45,703 bases of DNA from Shewanellaceae bacterium UBA2521 (lineage in GTDB: Bacteria > Pseudomonadota > Gammaproteobacteria > Enterobacterales > Shewanellaceae), in the NCBI GenBank assembly GCA_002341165.1, contig DDNL01000076.1, positions 1 to 45,703 of the forward strand, in the 5' to 3' direction. Position 1 is the stretch's first letter; every line of letters starts with the position of its first letter. A program made the position numbers and the translations under genes. Below, one piece after another: positions 33,556-42,594 of this stretch. Under the pieces are notes generated by a model. That model was not told where the DNA came from and searched no databases. It worked only from the letters and a program-made list of their open reading frames with translations.

Positions 33556-35559
33556 TCAATTTAGCTTCAGTAAAGCCTGACGCAAATGATGCACTCTATC
33601 TCGCAGTGCAGCCGCTTGTTCAAACTCTAGATTTTTAGCATGCTCTAGCATTTGATGCTCAAGTTCTGCAATGGTTTGCGTTAAGGTCTTCACATCTGCT
33701 GACTGCTCTGCTGGAGTCAATTCATATGTGTGATCCACTGCACTCTCAACCGAATCGACATCTCCTACAGTCGTTAAATCAGTAATCTTTCTTTGTACAC
33801 TTTTTGGTATAATACCATGCTCGTCATTAAATTTTTGCTGAACAATACGCCTTCTTTTAGTTTCTTCTATCGCAAGCTGCATCGACTGAGTCATACGACC
33901 AGCATATAAAATCGCTTTACCTTCTACATGGCGCGCAGCCCGACCTATGGTCTGAATCAAGGAACGATGCGAACGTAAAAAACCTTCTTTATCAGCATCC
34001 AAAATCGCGACTAAAGCAACCTCAGGTAAATCAAGTCCTTCTCTTAACAAGTTAATACCCACTAAGACATCAAACACACCTAAACGCAAATCGCGTAGAA
34101 TATCAATGCGCTCAACTGTATCGATATCAGAGTGTAAGTAGCGCACACGAATACCATGTTCATCTAAGTAGTCCGTTAAATCTTCCGACATACGTTTAGT
34201 TAATGTCGTGACGAGGACACGCTGATTTTTACTTACATACTTACGAATTTCAGAGAGTAAATCGTCAACTTGAGTTGCTACAGGACGCACCTCAACTTCA
34301 GGATCTAAAAGTCCAGTCGGTCGTACGACTTGCTCTACAACTTGCCCTGCATGCTCTGCTTCATACTGACTTGGTGTTGCTGAAACAAAGATCGTCTGCG
34401 GAATTAACTGCTCAAACTCGTCAAACTTTAACGGGCGATTATCTAAAGCAGAAGGCAGCCTAAAACCGTATTCCACCAAATTGGTTTTGCGTGATCGATC
34501 ACCTTTATACATAGCACCTACTTGCGGCACTGTAACGTGAGATTCGTCGATAAAGAGCAAAGCATCATCAGGTAAATAATCTAAGAGCGTCGGCGGAGCT
34601 TCACCTGGACTACGTCCCGATAAATAACGTGAGTAGTTTTCAATACCTGAACAATAACCCAGTTCAGTCATCATTTCGAGATCATAACGTGTGCGCTCGG
34701 AAACTCGTTGCTCTTCAATCAATTTATTGAGCTCTAAAAGCTCAGCTTTGCGCTGTTGCAACTCGACTTTAATCTCTTCAATGGCAGCAAGAATCTTTTC
34801 TCTTGGCGTCACATAATGAGTTTTAGGATAGATGTTAATTCGCGCAAGCTCTCTGATACATTTGCCTGTCAGTGGGTCAAAGACTTGAATACGCTCCACT
34901 TCATCGTCAAACAACTCAAGTCGCACAGCGTCTTGCTCTGAATCTGCAGGAAAAATATCAATCACTTCCCCACGTACTCTGAAGGTGCCTCGAGCAAAGT
35001 CAGTATCATTACGTTTATACTGGAGTTCAGCTAAACGCGCCAAAATGGAACGCTGCCCCATATGATCGCCTAAGCTCACATGAAGCATCATCGAGAGATA
35101 AGATTTAGGATCTCCCAAACCATAAATAGCTGAAACAGAAGCAACTAAAACGACATCGCGTCGTTCAAGTAAGGCTTTGGTTGCGGATAAGCGCATTTGC
35201 TCAATATGTTCGTTAATAGAAGCATCTTTTTCTATAAAAGTATCGGTGCTAGGAACGTAAGCTTCAGGCTGGTAGTAATCATAATAAGAGACAAAGTATT
35301 CCACTGCATTATGAGGGAAAAAAGATTTCATTTCTCCATAAAGCTGCGCAGCCAAAGTTTTATTTGGTGCAAGAATCAGCGTGGGACGATTAAGCGTTGC
35401 AATAACATTAGCAACAGAGAAAGTTTTTCCTGAACCGGTCACACCCAACAGCGTTTGAAATGCTAAACCTGAATCAATGCCATCTAATAACTGTTCAATC
35501 GCTTTAGGTTGATCTCCTGCAGGCTTAAACTCTGATTCCAGTTGAAATATTTTGTCCAT
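33556..35559 (-). CDS. uvrB: Excinuclease ABC subunit B
   Basis: 667 aa from the ATG at 35559, which aligns exactly with the E. coli start (MDKIFQLESEFKPAGD); another ATG 9 nt upstream (35568) is possible. It is the damage-verifying helicase of nucleotide excision repair. Walker A is GVTGSGKTFS, the beta-hairpin region is VEYFVSYYDYYQPEAYVP, and the DEAD-type box is FIDESH. The C-terminal UVR domain (EFEQAAALRDRVHHL) binds UvrC, encoded at 43186-45012. It is a single gene; gsk lies upstream on the same strand with a terminator between. Confidence 0.97.
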   Translation of the reverse strand: MDKIFQLESEFKPAGDQPKAIEQLLDGIDSGLAFQTLLGVTGSGKTFSVANVIATLNRPTLILAPNKTLAAQLYGEMKSFFPHNAVEYFVSYYDYYQPEAYVPSTDTFIEKDASINEHIEQMRLSATKALLERRDVVLVASVSAIYGLGDPKSYLSMMLHVSLGDHMGQRSILARLAELQYKRNDTDFARGTFRVRGEVIDIFPADSEQDAVRLELFDDEVERIQVFDPLTGKCIRELARINIYPKTHYVTPREKILAAIEEIKVELQQRKAELLELNKLIEEQRVSERTRYDLEMMTELGYCSGIENYSRYLSGRSPGEAPPTLLDYLPDDALLFIDESHVTVPQVGAMYKGDRSRKTNLVEYGFRLPSALDNRPLKFDEFEQLIPQTIFVSATPSQYEAEHAGQVVEQVVRPTGLLDPEVEVRPVATQVDDLLSEIRKYVSKNQRVLVTTLTKRMSEDLTDYLDEHGIRVRYLHSDIDTVERIDILRDLRLGVFDVLVGINLLREGLDLPEVALVAILDADKEGFLRSHRSLIQTIGRAARHVEGKAILYAGRMTQSMQLAIEETKRRRIVQQKFNDEHGIIPKSVQRKITDLTTVGDVDSVESAVDHTYELTPAEQSADVKTLTQTIAELEHQMLEHAKNLEFEQAAALRDRVHHLRQALLKLN

Positions 35560-35580
35560 GTCATACATCCAAACGAGTCA

Positions 35581-35612
35581 AAAAAACCAGCATAAGCTGT
35601 CGCTCATACTGG
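35581..35612 (-). terminator. Intrinsic terminator of gsk
   Basis: On the minus strand CCAGTATGAGC pairs with GCTTATGCTGG (two G-U pairs) and is followed by a run of T. It lies 28 nt after the gsk stop and separates gsk from uvrB. Confidence 0.85.
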
Positions 35613-35639
35613 ATAGATAGTCATTACCGGTTTTGAAAT

Positions 35640-36944
35640 CTAACGATCCCAGTATGCTTCTTCTAAAGAGTCTTCTTTCTCTGGCAAACCACGAGAAAGT
35701 CGTGGACTGTGCTGCTCAAGTACAGAGTAAGCAACGCGGTTAGCATACTTACAAACTTGAGAAAAAGAAGAGTAACATAAACCTTCATAAAGATGTTTAG
35801 AAGAATGTTGTACATTTAATTTATGATAACGGTTTGCAGCCATATCATGTAGTAACGCAGCTAAAGCTCCATCTCCAGCTCCGTTTGTGTTACGAATTTT
35901 ATCAGGCCCACCCATATAAGGTGCGATATGCGAGTACACCTTTATCGGTTGTTTACACACACTTTTCGCCATAGGTCTGGAAAATTCATAACGATTAAAT
36001 TCAGGAATTTGGCCTGGTAACAATAGATGAGCGGTTTGACGCTTTGCTTCATCTTCTGTGTAGCCACCCATGTAAAGCCCTGTTTGCCCTGAAGTACACA
36101 AGATTAAATCACAAAAATCAAGCGCAGCATCAATGGCCATCAGTGGGTCAGAACAGCCTGTTAGCGCTTCACCCTCTTCTTCATTCATCGCAACAACCGT
36201 AACATGTTCACGAATAAAGTCACGCCACCACTGCGGGTCATTTTCAATTAAAAAACGCGTTCCTAAAGTGAGCACTACAGGTACATTCGCTTCTTTAGCA
36301 CAAGCGATCGCTTTCATAGTCGCCGCAGTCATTTCTTCACCTTTGTCACAACGCATAAGGTAAGCTGTAAGTACTAATGCTGAAGCTGACTGGATCATAT
36401 CTTTATCGATGGACGCAGGGACTAACTTATCCATATAACCTTTGCTAATGGCAAATGTACGCTCGCCACATTCTGTAATCAAAGTAAAACAGCGGCCTAT
36501 AGGCCCTTGCACTGGCTGCAAATAATCGAGATCAACACGAGATGAAGTATTACATAAATAACGATAAGCATATGAGCCCACTTTGATATTTTCAGTCATC
36601 ACACCAAAGAGTACAGAGCGGTCATCGGCTAAAATAGAATAATTATGTAATGTATTGCCGATCGTACCTCCAGCAAATTCTGAATGAATCAGGTTTTTTT
36701 CACATAACTCTTCGTAAAGTTTTTCTGCGGTACTTTCATCAATGAGCAAGGAGTTGCCCAACTTTAGTGCGTACTTCTCAATAAAATCAATATCAACCTG
36801 AGCTTCAATATCAACCAGAACCTGATCAATACCCACAATATGTGTCGATATAGGAATATTTTTTAAATGTAAATCGTGCTCAAGTGGCGTTGTTTTTACG
36901 ACTGGAAAATAATGCTTTGATTTTCTTCGACCTGGAAACTTCAT
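35640..36944 (-). CDS. gsk: Inosine-guanosine kinase
   Basis: 434 aa, equal in length to E. coli Gsk and starting MKFPGRRKSKHYFPV in the same way. It is a PfkB/ribokinase-family enzyme that phosphorylates inosine and guanosine to IMP and GMP for purine salvage. The glycine motif is FAGGTIGNTLHNYS, and the catalytic loop is NTNGAGDGALAALLHD with the Asp base. The C-terminus (HSPRLSRGLPEKEDSLEEAY) is also conserved. It lies downstream of adk on the same strand. Confidence 0.96.
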   Translation of the reverse strand: MKFPGRRKSKHYFPVVKTTPLEHDLHLKNIPISTHIVGIDQVLVDIEAQVDIDFIEKYALKLGNSLLIDESTAEKLYEELCEKNLIHSEFAGGTIGNTLHNYSILADDRSVLFGVMTENIKVGSYAYRYLCNTSSRVDLDYLQPVQGPIGRCFTLITECGERTFAISKGYMDKLVPASIDKDMIQSASALVLTAYLMRCDKGEEMTAATMKAIACAKEANVPVVLTLGTRFLIENDPQWWRDFIREHVTVVAMNEEEGEALTGCSDPLMAIDAALDFCDLILCTSGQTGLYMGGYTEDEAKRQTAHLLLPGQIPEFNRYEFSRPMAKSVCKQPIKVYSHIAPYMGGPDKIRNTNGAGDGALAALLHDMAANRYHKLNVQHSSKHLYEGLCYSSFSQVCKYANRVAYSVLEQHSPRLSRGLPEKEDSLEEAYWDR

Positions 36945-37047
36945 TTAAAATCTCTTTTTTGTGCCTAATGATGGGTTATGCAGCATCTGAGGTCGTTGTA
37001 AACGTGAGTATTCTCACAATCAACGATCTATCATAAACTTCTTCAAC

Positions 37048-37692
37048 TTACTTTAATAAAGTCAGTAAAATCTGACTTACAGCAGAGACAACTTGCGTTC
37101 CATCTATCTTATGAAATGTCACTTGTGTCTTTTGTGCTTGCTCTTGGTAATAAGCAACCAAAGGCTGTGTTTGTTCATGATATACGGATAAACGCTCCCG
37201 TACTGTATCCTCTTGATCATCAACACGCGTGATCAGAGGCTCTTGCGTGACATCATCTCTACCTTCTTGCTGAGGTGGATTATAGACTACATGATAAACA
37301 CGCCCAGAATCAGCATGAACACGACGACCACTCATGCGTTCGACAATCACATCATCAGGTACATCAAATTCAATGACATAATCTATTGCAATGCCCAGAT
37401 CCTGCATCGCATCAGCTTGACCTAAAGTGCGAGGTACACCATCAAGTAAGAAACCATTTTTACAGTCATCTTGAGCCACTCGCTCTTTGACCAGTCCCAT
37501 AATCAAATCATCTGATACAAGTTGACCTGCATCCATGACTTTTTTCACTTCAAGACCTAAAGGCGTCTGTTCACGAATCGCCGTACGTAGCATATCACCC
37601 GTGGAAATTTGTGGGATGTTAAATTGTTCCATCAAAAATTGAGCTTGGGTTCCTTTACCAGCACCTGGAGCACCTAATAAAATAATACGCAT
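37048..37692 (-). CDS. adk: Adenylate kinase
   Basis: 214 aa, as in E. coli. It interconverts ATP+AMP and 2 ADP. The P-loop is LLGAPGAGKGTQAQF right after the start. The AMP-binding part is ISTGDMLR, and the NMP strand LLDGVPRTLGQADAM is typical, with Val in place of the more common Phe. The lid domain (GRRVHADSGRVYHVVYNPP) has no zinc-binding Cys, as in gammaproteobacteria. It is followed by gsk after about 100 bp. The E. coli order htpG-adk-hemH-aes-gsk is partly preserved. Confidence 0.97.
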   Translation of the reverse strand: MRIILLGAPGAGKGTQAQFLMEQFNIPQISTGDMLRTAIREQTPLGLEVKKVMDAGQLVSDDLIMGLVKERVAQDDCKNGFLLDGVPRTLGQADAMQDLGIAIDYVIEFDVPDDVIVERMSGRRVHADSGRVYHVVYNPPQQEGRDDVTQEPLITRVDDQEDTVRERLSVYHEQTQPLVAYYQEQAQKTQVTFHKIDGTQVVSAVSQILLTLLK

Positions 37693-37756
37693 ACTTAAAG
37701 CAATCTCACTTAATTAAATTATAAAATTTATGAATTTTCGCATATTCTCTATAAAA

Positions 37757-37800
37757 TAAAAAGCCATCTCAGCAGATATTCTGCTAAGAAATGGCTTTTT
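37757..37800 (-). terminator. Terminator between cnoX and adk, probably bidirectional
   Basis: On the minus strand AAAAAGCCATTTC pairs with GAGATGGCTTTTT, and an inner AGCAGA/TCTGCT stem completes a long hairpin followed by ATTTTAT. It ends the cnoX transcript before adk. Confidence 0.85.
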
Positions 37801-37845
37801 CTACTTCTTCAACCTAAATAAGGTTATATCTAATTAAATCTCTTA

Positions 37846-38703
37846 CTAATGTAGCAAGCCATAAAATTGACGGCGGTATGTCTTCACCAATATATCATCT
37901 TGCTCATGGGTTGCCAGCAAGGTCATAAAAGATGCCTTAAGCTCACCCTCCAATGCATTTAAATTTTTAGACAGCACTGCAATGAGCATTTTAAAAGCCT
38001 GCTCTTGACGACCTGAAGCATGTAAAAGTAATGCATAATCCAAGACAACCTGAGGGTCAGTGGGAGTTTTCTCAAACGCTTGCTTACACTTTTGCATTTC
38101 TGGCGTTTCTAGTGATTTTTGTACTTCAAGTAACTTTGTTTTTATTTCTTGCTGCACTGTATCTTCTAATAAATCACCCATTTGATCTAAGATAGCTTGT
38201 ACTTCATCTAAGCTTTTTTGCTCTATTAATGCCAGCATCAACTCATAAGCTAACTGTGGATCTTGTTGTAGCTGAAATGCTTCTTTTAATAATGCAAGCG
38301 CTTTTTCTAAGTCATTTTGCGCATGAAGCTCTTGTGCTTGCTGCCATTTTAGCTGCCAAATTTCAGGTAAATACTTTTCTAAAAAAGTCTCTAGCTCTTC
38401 CGGTGTTTTTTTACCAGAAAAACCGTCAATCATACGACCATCTTGTAAAAGCATGATGGTAGGAATATTCTGAATTTGAAAGTATTGTGCCATCTGAGGC
38501 TGCGTATCACAGTTCACATGGGCTATAACCATATACTCTTGATAACGTTGACTTACAGCTAGAAGTGATTGATTGACTTCTGTGGAGTCTGGTATTTGAT
38601 CTGAGTAGAAACTCATTACCACCAATCGATCATTGGAAGTTTCTACTACAGCTTGCATATTATCAACTGTTACATCAACAACAGGTTCGAGGTCATTTTC
38701 CAT
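37846..38703 (-). CDS. cnoX: Chaperedoxin CnoX (YbbN), without active-site CxxC
   Basis: 285 aa from the ATG at 38703. A thioredoxin-fold N-terminal domain (about residues 1-110) is followed by a TPR region, the CnoX layout. Where thioredoxin has C-x-x-C, this protein reads YSDQIPDS, with no Cys; E. coli CnoX has S-x-x-C-type residues there. The single Cys in AHVNCDTQPQM lines up with E. coli Cys63, which forms mixed disulfides with client proteins and GroEL. The cis-Pro loop IPTIMLLQDG is intact. So holdase activity with GroEL hand-over is likely, reductase activity is not. It lies between htpG and adk, next to a chaperone gene. Confidence 0.9.
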   Translation of the reverse strand: MENDLEPVVDVTVDNMQAVVETSNDRLVVMSFYSDQIPDSTEVNQSLLAVSQRYQEYMVIAHVNCDTQPQMAQYFQIQNIPTIMLLQDGRMIDGFSGKKTPEELETFLEKYLPEIWQLKWQQAQELHAQNDLEKALALLKEAFQLQQDPQLAYELMLALIEQKSLDEVQAILDQMGDLLEDTVQQEIKTKLLEVQKSLETPEMQKCKQAFEKTPTDPQVVLDYALLLHASGRQEQAFKMLIAVLSKNLNALEGELKASFMTLLATHEQDDILVKTYRRQFYGLLH

Positions 38704-38742
38704 ATTAAGCTCTTTGATAGTTAAATTTAAAATCAATTATAC

Positions 38743-38771
38743 AAAAAAAGCAGGACTTAAGCCCTGCTTTC
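38743..38771 (-). terminator. Intrinsic terminator of htpG
   Basis: On the minus strand GAAAGCAGG pairs with CCTGCTTT around a short loop (GCTTAAGT) and runs into TTTTTTTG. It lies about 16 nt beyond the htpG stop. Confidence 0.92.
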
Positions 38772-38786
38772 TATGAAAAAAATGAG

Positions 38787-40700
38787 TTAAGCTAATTCTA
38801 ACCATAATTTGTTCAACTGCGTGATAAAAGCAGAAGGATCTTCAAGACTGCCTCTTTCAGAAAGCTGCGCTTGTGAATGCAAAATAGCTGTCCACTGTGC
38901 GAACTTATCTTCATCTTGCTCAAGATCTAATTTTTTAACGATAGGATGCTCTGGGTTCAGCTCAAGAACACCTTTAGACTCAGGCACTTTTTGTCCCGCA
39001 GCTTGCATTAATTTAATCATCTGGCTCGACATTTCATCATCACCCGTGACCAAACAAGCAGGAGAATCTGTAAGACGTGTTGTGACACGTACTTCTTTTA
39101 CTTTATCGCCTAAAACATCAGATACACGCTTCACAAGACTTTCTGATTCAGTGTTCAGCTTTTCTTGCTGTTTCTTGTCTTCTTCATTTTCAAGATTTCC
39201 AAGATCAAGCTCACCACGAGTAACTGACTGGAATGATTTACCATCAAACTCTGTGAGGTGACCCATCATCCACTCATCAATACGCTCAGAAAGAAGTAGA
39301 ACTTCAACACCTTTCTTGCGTAAAATCTCTAAATGAGGGCTATTTTTCGCAGCTTGATAGCTATCTGCAACGATGTAATAAATCTTCTCTTGGCCTTCAA
39401 CCATACGAGAGACGTAATCTTCTAACGATACATTTTGTAGCTCTGAGTCATTATGCGTTGAGGTAAAGCGTAAAAGCTGAGCGACTTTTTCGCGGTTAGC
39501 AAAATCTTCAGCAGGGCCTTCTTTCAAGACATTACCAAACTCTTGCCAGAAGATTTGATACTTTTCAGCATCATTTTTAGCCATACCACTTAACATGCTT
39601 AGCACGCGCTTAGTCAATGCGCCACGCATAGATTGCGTTACTTTGCTGTCTTGCAAGATTTCACGAGATACATTCAAAGGCAAGTCATTTGAATCCAATA
39701 AACCTTTTACAAAACGTAAGTAACTAGGCATAAAGACTTCTGCGTCATCCATAATGAAGACACGTTGTACATATAGTTTTAAGCCATGCTTACGTTCACG
39801 GTTGTGTAAATCCCAAGGTGCTTTTGCTGGAATGTAAAGCAAGCTTGTATATTCATGCTTACCTTCAACACGGTTGTGGCTGTGCTTAACAGGATCCGTA
39901 AAGTCATGAGAAATATGCTTATAAAATTCGTTATATTCTTCTTCAGTGATGTCTGATTTGCTACGCATCCATAATGCAGTTGCTTTGTTGACTGCATTCC
40001 ATGATGCTTCTGCTGCAGGAACAATCACTTCGCCTTTATCGTCTTTTTGTTCTTCTTTTGCTTCAGTGTAGAACTCAACAGGCACAGAGATATGATCTGA
40101 ATATTTGGTCACAATAGAGCGTAAACGGAAATCATCAGAAAATTCAGCTTCATCTTCACGTAAATGTAATGTGATTTCAGTACCGCGGGTTTCTTTAGAA
40201 ATAGATTCTAGCGTGAAATTACCTTCACCTGCTGAAGTCCACTCAACACCTTGATCAGCAGCTTGACCTGCATAACGTGTGCGTACAACAACTTTGTCTG
40301 CAACGATAAATGCAGAGTAAAAACCTACACCAAACTGACCAATGAGCTGAGAGTCTTTAGCGCTATCGCCACTCAAGTTTTTGAAAAACTCTGATGTGCC
40401 TGATTTAGCAATGGTACCTAGGTGATTGATCACGTCTTCACGTGTCATACCAATACCGTTATCAGAAATCGTTACTGTTTTAGCTTCTTTATCTGCTGAA
40501 ATTCGAACTCTTAGCTCGCCATCACCTTCATATAAGTCATCATTCTGTAGCGCAAGGTAACGTAATTTATCCGCAGCATCGGCAGCATTCGACACCAGTT
40601 CACGCAAAAAGATTTCTTTGTTCGAATATAAAGAATGAATCATTAAATCGAGTAATTGTTTGACTTCAGTTTGAAAGCCATGAGTTTCAACTTGAGACAT
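38787..40700 (-). CDS. htpG: Heat-shock chaperone HtpG (Hsp90)
   Basis: 637 aa from the ATG at 40700, with AGGAG upstream; a longer in-frame reading to 40736 lacks a good site. It is bacterial Hsp90. The GHKL ATP-binding motifs are all present: ELVSNAADAADKLRY, VTISDNGIGMT, and QFGVGFYSAFIVADK. The middle-domain segment DLPLNVSREILQDSKV contains the arginine that contacts ATP. The C-terminal dimer domain is complete (MMGHLTEFDGKSF onward). A canonical sigma-32 promoter lies 45 nt upstream. Confidence 0.97.
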   Translation of the reverse strand: MSQVETHGFQTEVKQLLDLMIHSLYSNKEIFLRELVSNAADAADKLRYLALQNDDLYEGDGELRVRISADKEAKTVTISDNGIGMTREDVINHLGTIAKSGTSEFFKNLSGDSAKDSQLIGQFGVGFYSAFIVADKVVVRTRYAGQAADQGVEWTSAGEGNFTLESISKETRGTEITLHLREDEAEFSDDFRLRSIVTKYSDHISVPVEFYTEAKEEQKDDKGEVIVPAAEASWNAVNKATALWMRSKSDITEEEYNEFYKHISHDFTDPVKHSHNRVEGKHEYTSLLYIPAKAPWDLHNRERKHGLKLYVQRVFIMDDAEVFMPSYLRFVKGLLDSNDLPLNVSREILQDSKVTQSMRGALTKRVLSMLSGMAKNDAEKYQIFWQEFGNVLKEGPAEDFANREKVAQLLRFTSTHNDSELQNVSLEDYVSRMVEGQEKIYYIVADSYQAAKNSPHLEILRKKGVEVLLLSERIDEWMMGHLTEFDGKSFQSVTRGELDLGNLENEEDKKQQEKLNTESESLVKRVSDVLGDKVKEVRVTTRLTDSPACLVTGDDEMSSQMIKLMQAAGQKVPESKGVLELNPEHPIVKKLDLEQDEDKFAQWTAILHSQAQLSERGSLEDPSAFITQLNKLWLELA

Positions 40701-40744
40701 GCCCTCTCCTATTGGATATAATCTAAATATGTTCACTTAGAAGA

Positions 40745-40774
40745 TAAATGGGGTGCATGATCTGAATTTCAAGC
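40745..40774 (-). promoter_or_regulatory. Sigma-32 heat-shock promoter of htpG
   Basis: On the minus strand GCTTGAAA (-35; CTTGAAA at 40767-40773) is followed by 13 nt and CCCCATTTA (-10; 40745-40753). This matches the RpoH consensus CTTGAAA-N13-15-CCCCATNTA at every core position. Transcription would begin near 40738 and reach the htpG start at 40700. Confidence 0.93.
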
Positions 40775-40880
40775 TTTAAAGCAAAAAAATTGAGATAAAA
40801 ATGATAATAAGGAAAAAATAAGGCGGTACGCAGGCTCTTTTGAGCTCGTTCTTGCACATGATTTCTCTTCCTATAAACAC

Positions 40881-40914
40881 AAAAACCTTATCAAATAACT
40901 CTTATTTAATAAGG
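40881..40914 (-). terminator. Intrinsic terminator of the DUF4402-like gene
   Basis: On the minus strand CCTTATTAAATAA pairs with TTATTTGATAAGG around a GAG loop, one mismatch, followed by TTTTTGTG. It lies about 60 nt after the stop of the gene at 40977-41585 and shields the htpG promoter. Confidence 0.85.
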
Positions 40915-40976
40915 CTTTACGTTCACTCGCTCTTTTCATGCAGAACAAGAGTATCTGTTTTTGTCTCTCAATACAC

Positions 40977-41585
40977 CTAAATAATGGTAAAAGTGAAGGT
41001 AATTGGCTCACCCAGACTATTTGAGGTCGAATAAAAACCAGGTATTGCATCAGCGCCTGGCTTAACATCTATCCACCCAGCTATGTAAATCGTCTGAGGT
41101 GCCCCTGTACTTGTGTAGGTTCTTGGGTTTTCACCGGCTCCACAAATGCGTGTTTTAGAACCACGCTGATAATAGACTCTTGCAATGGGAATACGGTTAC
41201 TCAAATCAGTATCACCTTCTAGAGCAAGATACGCATCATCATCGCATGTCACCACATAATCTCCTGCATCTATAGTGTAATTGACAATGCCATAATGAGA
41301 TGAACCTTGAGGTATATAATTCGAAACATTCATAACAATTGTGCCAGTGGTGACACTCATCTGGATAATGCCTCCAATATCATTCTGAGTGAAAGTGAAA
41401 TCACCAAAGTCAATACCTTGGATTACTGAAATCATCGTAGTCGTTTCTGAGAAGTTCGCATCAGCTCCAACATCAGCTTGCTCTTGCGACGATGCAGTAA
41501 AGGCGACTAAATAAGAAAAGGTGGTAATGGAACCTAATATAAAACATTTTCTGATTAAATTTAACTTCTTAAGTTGAATTCTCAT
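40977..41585 (-). CDS. DUF4402-like secreted protein
   Basis: 202 aa; GGAG lies 9 nt before the ATG. A long basic N-terminus and hydrophobic stretch (CFILGSITTFSYLVAFTASS) form a signal peptide. The mature chain is a beta-rich domain: the early GIDFGDF is the DUF4402 mark, then GIVNYTIDAGDYVVTC, and a final strand PITFTFTII. Three Cys may form a disulfide. The domain is related to pilin-like or spore-coat-U-like beta sandwiches, but no usher or chaperone gene is adjacent. Function unknown. It is a single gene with its own terminator. Confidence 0.65.
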   Translation of the reverse strand: MRIQLKKLNLIRKCFILGSITTFSYLVAFTASSQEQADVGADANFSETTTMISVIQGIDFGDFTFTQNDIGGIIQMSVTTGTIVMNVSNYIPQGSSHYGIVNYTIDAGDYVVTCDDDAYLALEGDTDLSNRIPIARVYYQRGSKTRICGAGENPRTYTSTGAPQTIYIAGWIDVKPGADAIPGFYSTSNSLGEPITFTFTII

Positions 41586-41867
41586 ATTAAAAGCTCCAAA
41601 TATAAGTAAACCAAAAACAAATATTAACTTATGAAATTATAGTTAACAATATTTTAAATATCAAAATCTTGATATTTAAAATAAGAGTTACAGATTGTAT
41701 TTTATTTTTTAAATAAAGCTCATAAATATATTTTATATAAACATTTAAAATGGCTTTATAATCACTATTTCAGCTATTATAATGCACCCTCATTATTTAA
41801 AATCGCCACATCAAGAAAAAAAATTAAAACAAGAGTAAAAGGTCTAAAACGCAACAAGGAGCAGGTC
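41586..41867. other. AT-rich divergent intergenic region
   Basis: About 280 bases between the DUF4402-like gene and the acetyltransferase gene, very AT-rich, especially 41630-41780. TCAAGATTTTGATA-type inverted sequence (ATATCAAAATCTTGATAT near 41658-41675) is a short palindrome. No gene or clear promoter can be supported. Confidence 0.45.
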
Positions 41868-42344
41868 ATGTTTGAACAGACTATCTATAATTATGATGCA
41901 CAACAAAATGATAGATTAATTGAAATTTTCTATACTGCTGTACACCATATCGATTCGAATACTTATACCACAGAACAGAAAAGAGCTTGGGCGCCTTACC
42001 CTATAGATTATGCTTTTTGGTATGATCGCCTTTCAACAAAACAACCTTGGATGGCTTGGTTCAATAACAAGCTTGTAGGCTTTATTGAATTAGATAACGA
42101 TGGTTATATCGATTGCTTGTATGTTGACCCACAATACCAAGGCCAAGGCATAGCAACCTCTTTATACAATAAAGTCATCACCATAGCGCAACAAAAAAGG
42201 TTATCCAAACTCTATGTGCACGCTTCGTATATAGCTCGGCCTGTGTTTTTACATTGGGGATTTAGATGCATTCAACGCAATGAAGTGCGAAGAAAAGAAC
42301 AAGTCTTGGTGAACTTCACTATGGAAAAGTGCTTAGCATTATAG
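41868..42344 (+). CDS. GNAT-family N-acetyltransferase (YafP-like)
   Basis: 158 aa with a strong ribosome-binding site (AAGGAGCAGGTC before ATG). The acetyl-CoA motif A is CLYVDPQYQGQGIATSLYNK (V-x-P-x-x-Q-G-x-G-I-A). FWYDRLSTKQPWMAWFNNK and the end WGFRCIQRNEVRRKEQVLVN resemble E. coli YafP and related small acetyltransferases. Substrate unknown. Its stop is 4 nt from the 3' end of the convergent tRNA-Leu gene. Confidence 0.9.
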   Translation: MFEQTIYNYDAQQNDRLIEIFYTAVHHIDSNTYTTEQKRAWAPYPIDYAFWYDRLSTKQPWMAWFNNKLVGFIELDNDGYIDCLYVDPQYQGQGIATSLYNKVITIAQQKRLSKLYVHASYIARPVFLHWGFRCIQRNEVRRKEQVLVNFTMEKCLAL

Positions 42345-42348
42345 TTTA

Positions 42349-42435
42349 TGGTGCCCGGGGCCGGACTTGAACCGGCACGAGGTAACCCTCGAGGGATTTT
42401 AAATCCCTTGTGTCTACCAATTCCACCACCCGGGC
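42349..42435 (-). tRNA. leuZ: tRNA-Leu (anticodon UAA)
   Basis: The minus strand folds as a class II tRNA: acceptor GCCCGGG with its complement CCCGGGC, D arm GGTGGAATTGGTAGAC, anticodon stem AGGGA/TCCCT around TTTAAAA (anticodon TAA), a variable arm (GAGGGTTACCTC) and the T arm GTTCAAGTC, ending in A and an encoded CCA. E. coli has uvrC-pgsA-glyW-cysT-leuZ; only the Leu gene is present here. Confidence 0.95.
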
Positions 42436-42509
42436 ATGGGGCTCATTCTAAGATTGACACTTATATACTGCCAATGTGGATGAAGGCGTTTGCCTGAAAC
42501 GCGATGTGC

Positions 42510-42537
42510 ATTTTAATACAAAACATGAACTTGTCAA
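42510..42537 (-). promoter_or_regulatory. Sigma-70 promoter for tRNA-Leu
   Basis: On the minus strand TTGACA (42532-42537), a 16-nt spacer and TAAAAT (42510-42515), then a GC-rich discriminator typical of stable-RNA promoters. The transcript would carry a leader of about 65 nt before the mature tRNA. The promoter suggests the tRNA is transcribed independently of pgsA. Confidence 0.65.
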
Positions 42538-42594
42538 CGCTTAATACGTTTTTACATCGCCACGCGGCGAACATTTGCTCTTTTTGTTTGTTAT

